A stretch of 5,256 nt of DNA, taken from NCBI GenBank assembly GCA_012964265.1, contig DTUH01000323.1:1-5256 (forward strand), in the 5' to 3' direction. The notes under the pieces are model-generated. The model was not told the DNA's origin, searched no databases, and worked only from the letters and a program-made list of their open reading frames with translations. Below, one piece after another: positions 1 to 5,256 of this stretch (within the stretch, counting starts at the first letter, position 1; the number at the start of each line of letters is the position of its first letter). The translations under genes and the position numbers were made by a program. Source of the stretch: Candidatus Lambdaproteobacteria bacterium. Lineage in GTDB: Bacteria; SAR324; NAC60-12.

Positions 1-1116
1 CCACTGCTTGGCCGGTTGATCGGTGGGGACTTGCACACTGAGGATTTCCCAATCAAAATCGATTCCCGCCTTTTGTGCCAAGCTGTCAAAGACGACCATC
101 TCAACAAAAACCCGTTGCTTTTCGGTGCGTAATTCCAGCCCCGCCTGTTCCAATCGTGCTTTGCCGGAAGCAGTTTCTCCCATAGGCAGAACAACCATTT
201 TGCTGACAAGATCGCCGTCGAGACTCTCACCTTCAACAAACAAACGCAAATCAGAGTTGGGAGGAAGTTGCTCAACCATTTCAATTATTTGTGTAGGAGG
301 TACTACCTGATTCGAAGGAAATGCCATCTCCCACCAAAATCCCGGACGAAACAATGTAAAAGAAATCAACAACAACAAAACCGTTTCCCACCAGCGATTG
401 CGGACAAAGAAAAAACCCTGTGTTGCGGCGGCAAACAACAGCATGGCCATAATTGCAATGATAATCGTGAGCAAGAGGTGCCACCAGCTTACAATGCCGA
501 TCATCAAAAGTTCGGTGTTGAAAATGAAGAGAAAGGGGAGAATTGCCGTGCGAATATCGTAGGTAAAACCTTGAATTCCGGTTTTAATCGGATCGCTTTT
601 CGCAATGGCCGCAGCCGCAAATGCCGCCAAGCCGACGGGTGGTGTGTCGTCCGCTAAAATACCAAAATAAAAGACAAACATGTGAACCGCAATCAACGGC
701 ACGATCAAACCGTTTTGTGCGCCCAAAGTAACAATCACCGGAGCCATTAGCGTAGAAACCACGATGTAATTCGCAGTGGTTGGCAAGCCCATGCCGAGAA
801 CTAAACTGATGATAGCTGTAAAAATCAAAATGAGGACTAAGTTCCCTCCGGAAATAAACTCCACGAATTCAGTCATCACCAGTCCGATTCCGGTCAATGT
901 TACCGTGCCGACAATGATTCCCGCCGCCGCAGTGGCCACCCCGATGCCGATCATATTTCGCGCTCCGGCCACCAAACCGTCTGAAAATTCAAAAAATCCT
1001 CGCCGGAATGACCGATTCAAATTTGCCTCAGACCGGAACCATGCCATCAAAGGGCGTTGAGTTAGCACGATAAAAATCATGAACATTGTGGCCAAAAATG
1101 CAGACAGCCCAGGAGA
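1..1116 (-). CDS. Fused TRAP transporter permease, 3' part (DctM C-half plus DUF3394-like region), partial at window edge
   Basis: This is the continuation of the same permease in the next frame. I translated the reverse complement by hand: from 1116 to base 1 the frame has 372 codons and no stop, and begins SPGLSAFLATMFMIF, which directly follows IERF of the 5' part. Family signatures are VLGMGLPTTANYIV (about 801-760) and FYFGILADDTPPVGLAAFAA (about 669-610), both typical of DctM-type transport domains. After a further helix pair (about 540-420) and a segment with paired tryptophans (RNRWWE, then FRPGFWWE), a soluble tail of about 100 residues follows. It resembles the DUF3394 C-terminal region of fused TAXI-type permeases. 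The gene leaves the window at base 1, and by family length only a few tens of residues at most are missing. On its own this part has no likely start: the nearest in-frame ATGs (1086, 1080) lie inside a membrane helix. It is therefore best read as a frameshifted half of one gene. Confidence 0.88.
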
Positions 1117-2539
1117 AAAATCGCTCAATCGTCAAACACCAAACTAAAACGAAAAGGGGCAATAAATAATGCAATCCGGATTTTATTGTCGGGCCGGGTT
1201 CCGGTAAATGAGCGATGGTTTCCTCCGGGTCTTCCGGCTCCAAATCCGGAAAATTGGCAGCAAATCGTAAGAGGGAAATATAGAGAAAAACCGTTAAAAA
1301 ACCAACAATCCAAATGGCAATTTCATGAAAAATTTGTTTGATCCAGCCAATTCCATAAAAAATTAAGATGGTCGCCACCATGACCACAATTATTCCACTA
1401 ATAAACCCCAATAAAGTTTGTGCAAGAGTGCGTTTGTGTTGGCGCGGAATCCCTTGCATATTTGCTTTCATAGCTTCCAAATGGACAATATAGACCAGTG
1501 CAATATATGAAATCAATGCCGGCAAGGCCGCATGAGTGATAACTTCAACATAAGAAATACCGACATATTCCACCATCAAAAAAGCGGCGGCCCCCATGAT
1601 TGGCGGCGTGAGTTGACCGTTGGTCGATGCGGCCACTTCAATGGCGCCGGCTTTGTAGTCCGGAAAACCGACTTTTTTCATCAACGGAATCGTGAAGGTT
1701 CCGGTAGTCACCACATTTGCGATGGACGAACCAGAGATCAAACCCGTCAAGGCGGAAGACACCACTGCCGCTTTTGCCGGGCCGCCCCGCATGTGTCCGA
1801 GTAGCGAAAAAGCGACTTTGATGAAATAATTTCCTGCTCCGGCTTTTTCCAGCAACGAACCGAACAAAACAAATAAAAATACAAAACTGGTGGAAACTCC
1901 CAAAGCCACTCCGAAAACGCCCTCAGTTCCAAGCCATTGATGAGAAACCACTTTGGTCAGACTTTGCCCTTTATGCGCAATCACTTCCGGCATATACGGA
2001 CCGGCGAATGTGTAAAAAAGAAAAACCATTGCCACTACCATCAACGGCGGTCCCAGTGCGCGCCGTGTACCTTCCAACAATAAAACCATTCCGGCCACCG
2101 CAATAACCATATCAAGATCAGTTGGCAAGCCTGGACGATCCGATAATTCCCGATAAAACATATAAATATATCCGCTACAAAATGCGGCCGCTGTTGCAAA
2201 AAACCAATCTTGCCAGGGAATGAAAGTGCGTGGAGAACTTTTTAAGGCCGGAAATGCCAAATAAACCAGAAAAATCGAAAACGCCAAATGAATCGAACGC
2301 GCCTCAGTATCGTTCAAAACTCCAAAATTGAAAATAAAAGGCAAGGGCGACGCATACCAAATTTGGAATAATGACCAAAGTAAAGAGACACTTAACAAAA
2401 CCTTGCTGGGCCAACCTAGAGGAGTGCGTCTCCCTGTTTCAGCTTCGGCAACAATTTCATCAGCTTTTTGAGATGGCGGGAGATGTGAATCAGAGGAAGC
2501 CATTCCGGAAGTAGAATTTGAAGATTGATTTGTGTTCAT
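1028..2539 (-). CDS. Fused TRAP transporter permease (TAXI type), 5' part ending at a frameshift
   Basis: This is the membrane permease of a TRAP secondary transporter, which imports an organic solute handed over by a periplasmic receptor. Residues 1-40 form a polar, Ser/Asn-rich cytoplasmic head. Residues about 43-190 carry hydrophobic segments matching the small DctQ-like part, and the DctM-like part starts near residue 205. Family hallmarks are GLISGSSIANVVTTGTF (266-282) and STNGQLTPPIMGAAAF (305-320), followed by more membrane helices (about 332-352, 376-398, 407-424). Residues 455-474, up to IERF, still fit the family. The last 29 residues do not, and come from a shifted frame that stops at 1028. 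Normal fused permeases with this architecture are about 850 residues, so the 503-codon ORF is only the first part. The ATG at 2539 is the first good start, but no clear Shine-Dalgarno precedes it. The gene lies 96 bp downstream of the TAXI receptor in the same direction. Substrate is not predictable; dicarboxylates, 2-oxoacids or glutamate-like compounds are typical guesses. Confidence 0.93.
   Translation of the reverse strand: MNTNQSSNSTSGMASSDSHLPPSQKADEIVAEAETGRRTPLGWPSKVLLSVSLLWSLFQIWYASPLPFIFNFGVLNDTEARSIHLAFSIFLVYLAFPALKSSPRTFIPWQDWFFATAAAFCSGYIYMFYRELSDRPGLPTDLDMVIAVAGMVLLLEGTRRALGPPLMVVAMVFLFYTFAGPYMPEVIAHKGQSLTKVVSHQWLGTEGVFGVALGVSTSFVFLFVLFGSLLEKAGAGNYFIKVAFSLLGHMRGGPAKAAVVSSALTGLISGSSIANVVTTGTFTIPLMKKVGFPDYKAGAIEVAASTNGQLTPPIMGAAAFLMVEYVGISYVEVITHAALPALISYIALVYIVHLEAMKANMQGIPRQHKRTLAQTLLGFISGIIVVMVATILIFYGIGWIKQIFHEIAIWIVGFLTVFLYISLLRFAANFPDLEPEDPEETIAHLPEPGPTIKSGLHYLLPLFVLVWCLTIERFFSWAVCIFGHNVHDFYRANSTPFDGMVPV
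1116..1120 (-). other. Frameshift site in the TRAP permease (T5 homopolymer on the coding strand)
   Basis: On the coding (minus) strand the sequence reads GAG CGA then five T then CTCCTGGG. With five T the frame gives ERFFSWAV and stops 29 codons later. With four T it gives ERFSPGLSAF and stays open to the window edge. One extra T is therefore the simplest lesion. It could be a genuine mutation or a homopolymer error in sequencing or assembly. Programmed +1 frameshifting is possible in principle, but no such mechanism is known for this family. Confidence 0.85.
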
Positions 2540-2576
2540 AAAACCGGATTAAACAAATGGCAGGATGAGAGGAGGT

Positions 2577-2616
2577 GGAGCCTTTGAAAAGTGTCGTTGC
2601 AACACCCAAAGGCTCC
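2577..2616 (-). promoter_or_regulatory. Intergenic stem-loop between TAXI receptor and permease genes
   Basis: The arms GGAGCCTTTG (2577-2586) and CAAAGGCTCC (2607-2616) are perfect 10-bp inverted repeats around a 20-base loop. Inside the loop, GTGT (2591-2594) can pair with ACAC (2602-2605). It lies 20 bases past the receptor stop codon and 37 bases before the permease start. No T-run follows on the transcribed (minus) strand, so it is not a classic intrinsic terminator. I infer a partial attenuator or a 3'-end stabilising hairpin that would keep receptor mRNA above permease mRNA, as is common between binding-protein and permease genes. Confidence 0.6.
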
Positions 2617-2635
2617 GAAATGAAAGGATTTTAAA

Positions 2636-3583
2636 TTACATCAAACCCGCTTCTTTATAGTATTTAATCGCTCCATTGTGGAGTGGAGCGGAAAGTCCAT
2701 CTTTGATCATTTGCTTTTTATCCAAATTTCTAAAAGCAGGATGGAATTTACGGAAGGTGTTAAAGTTTTCAAAAACAGCTTTAACGACTTCATAAATCAT
2801 ACGATCCGGTGTGTTTGTGGAAGTGACAAAGGTTGCGCCCACACCAAAAGTTTGGACATCACTGGAACTGCCGCGATACATTCCTCCCGGAATGGTGGCT
2901 GTTCGGTAGAAGTCATTTTTGGCGACCAGTCCATCCACTGCGGAACCTGTGACATTGACGAGAATACTGTCGCAAGAAGTCGTGGCTTCCTTGATGGAGC
3001 CGCTGGGATGGCCAACGGTAAAGACCATTGCGTCAATTTTATTGTCACAAAGTGCCTTCGACTGCTCGGAAGATTTCAACTCGGAAGCCAATGCGAAATC
3101 AGACATTTTCCAGCCCAACGCTTCCATCAAAACTTCCATTGTTCCGCGCTGTCCCGAACCGGGATTTCCGACATTGACCCGCTTTCCTTTGAGGTCACTG
3201 AAATTGCTTATTCCGGAATCGGCTCTGGCCACAACGGTAAAGGGTTCCGGATGCACGGAGAAGATCGCCCGCAAGTTTTTGTTTGCGCCCTTGTCCTTGA
3301 ATTTACTCGTTCCATGATAGGCGTGATACTGCCAATCGGATTGAGCGACCCCCATGTCGAGTTCCCCCGCACGGATGGTATTGAGGTTGTACACCGAACC
3401 TCCAGTACTTTCCGTCGAACAACGGATACCATGTTGTTTACGGTTTTTGTTGACCAAGCGGCAAATCGCTCCGCCGGTTGGATAATAAACTCCCGTCACT
3501 CCACCGGTTCCGATGGTGACGAACGTTTGCTGTAAGTTCTCAATAAATTGGGGTACGGAGTAGAGCAGGCTAAAAAATTGCAA
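2636..3583 (-). CDS. TAXI-family TRAP transporter solute receptor, 5' end disrupted by IS66 insertion
   Basis: This is a periplasmic solute-binding protein of the TRAP-associated extracytoplasmic immunogenic (TAXI) family, partner of the downstream fused permease. From QTFVTIGTGG (residue 19 of this ORF) to the stop it follows the family closely: TGVYYPTGGAICRLVNK (about 30-46), ESTGGSVYNLNTIRAGELD (58-76), GVAQSDWQYHAYHG (78-91), and a segment at about 134-150 containing VNVGNPGSGQRGTM. Family members normally start with a cleaved signal peptide of about 20-27 residues. Here residues 1-18 are encoded by the left end of the insertion sequence, begin at a TTG (3583), and contain no Lys/Arg-rich n-region or signal peptidase site. 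The genuine receptor sequence is therefore about 2636-3531, roughly 297 codons of mature protein. Any product from the TTG would be a cytoplasmic chimera unable to serve the transporter. The native start, signal peptide and promoter should lie beyond the right end of the element, outside the window. Confidence 0.92.
   Translation of the reverse strand: MQFFSLLYSVPQFIENLQQTFVTIGTGGVTGVYYPTGGAICRLVNKNRKQHGIRCSTESTGGSVYNLNTIRAGELDMGVAQSDWQYHAYHGTSKFKDKGANKNLRAIFSVHPEPFTVVARADSGISNFSDLKGKRVNVGNPGSGQRGTMEVLMEALGWKMSDFALASELKSSEQSKALCDNKIDAMVFTVGHPSGSIKEATTSCDSILVNVTGSAVDGLVAKNDFYRTATIPGGMYRGSSSDVQTFGVGATFVTSTNTPDRMIYEVVKAVFENFNTFRKFHPAFRNLDKKQMIKDGLSAPLHNGAIKYYKEAGLM
3524..3531. repeat. Presumed 8-bp target site next to the IS left end (CGTTTGCT)
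   Basis: IS66-family elements usually duplicate 8 bp of target. If the element starts at 3532, the 8 bases just outside it, CGTTTGCT, would be one copy of that duplication. The second copy would lie beyond 5256, so this is a prediction and not an observed repeat. Confidence 0.35.
3532..3556 (+). repeat. Probable left terminal inverted repeat of the IS66-type element
   Basis: The element appears to begin GTAAGTTCTCAATAAATTGG at the point where TAXI homology ends. GTAA at the left tip (TTAC at the right) is characteristic of the family. The repeat length is a guess because the right copy is not in the window. Nearby, CAAACTCT (3581-3588) recurs in inverse orientation as AGAGTTTG (5196-5203), which may be a weak subterminal inverted repeat or chance. 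Confidence 0.45.
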
Positions 3584-3599
3584 ACTCTCTTAAAAGGCC

Positions 3600-5189
3600 A
3601 TGAAAGCAACCATGAAGCCCCCTCAAACCAAGTTACCAGACATTCCAGAGGCAGAGCAGACACCTTTGGTGAAGCAGTTGCTGGAGATCATTCACCACCA
3701 AGCTGAAGAGCTCCAGCATCTAAAGGATGAGATCGCCCGGCTGAAGCAACACAAGACCAAGCCGAAGATTCGTCCCAGCCAGTTAGAGAACTCTTCGAAG
3801 GAGCAAGCCGCCGAAGGAAAGCGTCCCGGCTCTGAGAAGCGAAGCAAAACCGCTCAGCTCGAGATTCACGAAACCTGCCGCATCCCTCCAGAGTCGATTC
3901 CCCCAGGCTCCACTTTCAAGGATTGCCAAGAATACATTGTTCAAGAGATCGAGATTACTCCTCATAATATGCGCTATCTTCTGGAACGCTGGGAGACGCC
4001 CGAAGGCGAGCTGCTCGTGGGTCAGCTTCCCGACTCGGTGCAAGGCAGCCATTTTGGCCCCACCCTGGTGAGTTATATCCTCTATCAATATTATCAGTGT
4101 CATGTCACCCAACCGCTGCTGTTGGAAGCTCTCAGGGAATGGGGCATTGACGTCTCTTCAGGCCAACTGAACCGCATCCTGACCGAACACAAAGAGCGAT
4201 TTCATGACGAAAAGCAAGAGCTTCTCTCTGTGGCTCTGAGGCTTTCTCCTTACGTCAACGTCGATGATACAGGAGCTCGTCACCAAGGCAAGAATGGTTA
4301 TTGCACCCACATTGGCAATGAGTTCTTTGCCTGGTTTGAAAGTACCCAGAGCAAAAGCCGCCTCAATTTTTTGCACCTGTTACGCACCGGGCCCCAAGAC
4401 TATGTCCTCAATGAGGAAGCCTTCGACTACATGCGGGCCCGGGGCTGTCCCCAATATCTGCTCACCCGCCTCGGCGAGCATGCTCAAAAAAACTTTTCAG
4501 ACTCCTCTCTCTGGGAAGCCCATCTGAGGGCCCTTCAGATTCAGCAACCACGCCATCTTCAGATGGCCACCGAAGGGGCTCTGCTGGGAAGCATTTTGAC
4601 TCATGGGCTTCCTCAGAGCCTGGTGATCGTCAGCGATGATGCCGGGCAATTCAATATCTTATACCATGCGCTCTGTTGGATTCATGCCGAACGCACCCTC
4701 AATAAAATCATTCCCTATAACGACAAAGAGCGGGAAGCGCTCCAGGAGATTCGAGAGCAACTCTGGAAATTATACAACGATTTGAAAGCCTGCAAAGCCG
4801 CTCCCACCGAAGCTGAGAAGCAAGAATTGGCAGCCAGATTTGATACGCTCTTCACGACCAAAACCTGTGATGCCACCCTGAATCTGGCCCTCAAGCGCCT
4901 GCATGCCAACAAGAGCGAACTCTTGCGGGTCTTGGAACGCCCAGAGATTCCCCTGCATAACAACTTGAGTGAGCAGGACATTCGCGAGTATGTCAAACGG
5001 CGCAAAATCAGTGGGTCCACCCGCAGTGAACTGGGACGCCAAGCCCGAGACACCTTCACCAGCCTCAAGAAAACCTGTCGCAAGTTAGGCGTCTCGTTTT
5101 GGCAGTATCTGAAGGATCGAACCGGTCAGCTCCACCAAATCCCTCCCTTGTCCGAATTGATTCAGCAGCGGGCTCTGGCTCCTGACTGA
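3600..5189 (+). CDS. IS66-family transposase (TnpC-type DDE transposase)
   Basis: This enzyme catalyses cut-and-join transposition of the element that encodes it. Residues about 20-52 form a Leu-rich amphipathic helix, the usual N-terminal oligomerisation region. A basic, Ser-rich linker (53-85) follows. Next is the region aligned with the IS66 zinc-binding domain, which has only two widely spaced cysteines (C93, C109) and no CxxC pairs, so metal binding is doubtful. The catalytic core shows VDDTGARHQGKNGYCTHIGN (first Asp D222), VSDDAGQFN (second Asp D346 or D347), the family CWIHAER motif (C359, H362), and HNNLSEQDIREYVKRRK with the catalytic Glu E458. The C-terminal SLKKTCRKLGVSFWQYLKD is also typical. 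At 529 residues it is full length with no stops, so it may be active. An ATG at 3600 has AAAGG only 2 bases upstream; the ATG at 3612 (codon 5) is an equally plausible start. Its G+C-richer coding contrasts with the transporter genes. Confidence 0.93.
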   Translation: MKATMKPPQTKLPDIPEAEQTPLVKQLLEIIHHQAEELQHLKDEIARLKQHKTKPKIRPSQLENSSKEQAAEGKRPGSEKRSKTAQLEIHETCRIPPESIPPGSTFKDCQEYIVQEIEITPHNMRYLLERWETPEGELLVGQLPDSVQGSHFGPTLVSYILYQYYQCHVTQPLLLEALREWGIDVSSGQLNRILTEHKERFHDEKQELLSVALRLSPYVNVDDTGARHQGKNGYCTHIGNEFFAWFESTQSKSRLNFLHLLRTGPQDYVLNEEAFDYMRARGCPQYLLTRLGEHAQKNFSDSSLWEAHLRALQIQQPRHLQMATEGALLGSILTHGLPQSLVIVSDDAGQFNILYHALCWIHAERTLNKIIPYNDKEREALQEIREQLWKLYNDLKACKAAPTEAEKQELAARFDTLFTTKTCDATLNLALKRLHANKSELLRVLERPEIPLHNNLSEQDIREYVKRRKISGSTRSELGRQARDTFTSLKKTCRKLGVSFWQYLKDRTGQLHQIPPLSELIQQRALAPD

Positions 5190-5256
5190 CCCGGTAGAGT
5201 TTGTTCTTGGGTCCCTATCATTTAACCTATTCCAACCAGGAGCCTCTGGGAAGAGG

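Larger units (their letters stand above)
3532..5256 (+). mobile_element. IS66-family insertion sequence (single-gene, ISBst12-like), right end outside window
   Basis: The element comprises a 68-bp left leader (3532-3599), one transposase gene (3600-5189) and at least 67 bp of right non-coding tail. The left boundary is set by two independent cues. Receptor homology stops at the codon read from 3529-3527, and the next bases outward are GTAAG, the usual start of IS66-family terminal repeats. No tnpA or tnpB homologue fits in the 68-bp leader, so this looks like the one-gene branch of the family and not the classic three-gene IS66 layout. The element lies opposite to the TRAP operon, with its left end facing the receptor. 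I could not find a reverse-complement match to the left end before 5256, so the right inverted repeat is probably just past the edge. Confidence 0.82.

Noticed and set aside
23..1060. Several plus-strand frames (23-310, 268-657, 776-1060) opposite the permease 3' part
   Set aside because: They are low-complexity antisense translations. The minus-strand frame here carries clear DctM signatures and is uninterrupted.
2678..3535. A 285-codon open frame on the plus strand opposite the TAXI receptor
   Set aside because: It lies wholly antisense to a strongly family-like gene. Its His/Cys/Ser-rich translation resembles no known domain, and it crosses the IS junction at its 3' end. It is a shadow frame.
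3540..3599. Outward-facing promoter in the IS left end driving the TAXI remnant
   Set aside because: TTGCAA on the minus strand (3583-3578) could be a weak -35, but no good -10 sits at 16-18 bases. It is not supportable from sequence alone.
4158..5083. Minus-strand frames within the transposase (4158-4376, 4715-5083, 4770-5042)
   Set aside because: They are shadows of a full-length DDE transposase with all catalytic motifs in the plus frame, and they match no family I recognise.
5243..5256. Small hairpin CCTCT-GGGA-AGAGG at the window's right edge, possible terminator of the transposase gene
   Set aside because: The stem is only 5 bp, and the downstream sequence needed to see a T-run lies outside the window.
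5190..5256. Right terminal inverted repeat of the IS element
   Set aside because: I searched this tail for a reverse complement of the 3532-3556 left end and for a TTAC tip. No convincing match was found, so the end is probably further right.

Overview
The window shows one ordinary system hit by two lesions. A tripartite TRAP-type secondary transporter operon of the TAXI class runs on the minus strand. An IS66-family insertion sequence on the plus strand has landed in its receptor gene. I found no convincing sign of an undescribed system. The interest lies in where the lesions fall and in one intergenic hairpin.

Organism: a periplasmic TAXI receptor next to a fused TRAP permease with a DUF3394-like C-terminal region suggests a Gram-negative bacterium, most likely a proteobacterium. 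This comes from family resemblance only, and no ribosomal or other marker is present. The transposase gene looks richer in G+C than the A+T-leaning transporter genes, as expected for an acquired element.

Layout from left to right: positions 1-2539 (minus) hold a fused TRAP permease, about 846 residues within the window, whose 3' end runs off the left edge. Its frame breaks at a run of five A (plus strand) at 1116-1120, giving a 503-codon 5' ORF and a 3' part of 372 codons that is open to the edge. Positions 2540-2635 are a short intergenic gap containing a perfect 10-bp stem hairpin (2577-2616). Positions 2636-3531 (minus) hold the mature part of the TAXI solute receptor, without its signal peptide. 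At about 3532 the IS66-type element begins with GTAAG. Its single transposase gene is at 3600-5189 (plus), and the element's right end lies beyond 5256.

How the parts relate: in a healthy copy the receptor gene would be transcribed first and the permease second. The secreted receptor would deliver a small organic acid or amino acid to the permease. Here the insertion separates the receptor from its signal peptide, and presumably from its promoter. The permease also has an apparent one-base insertion. Unless the frameshift is a sequencing error, this operon looks inactivated and decaying.
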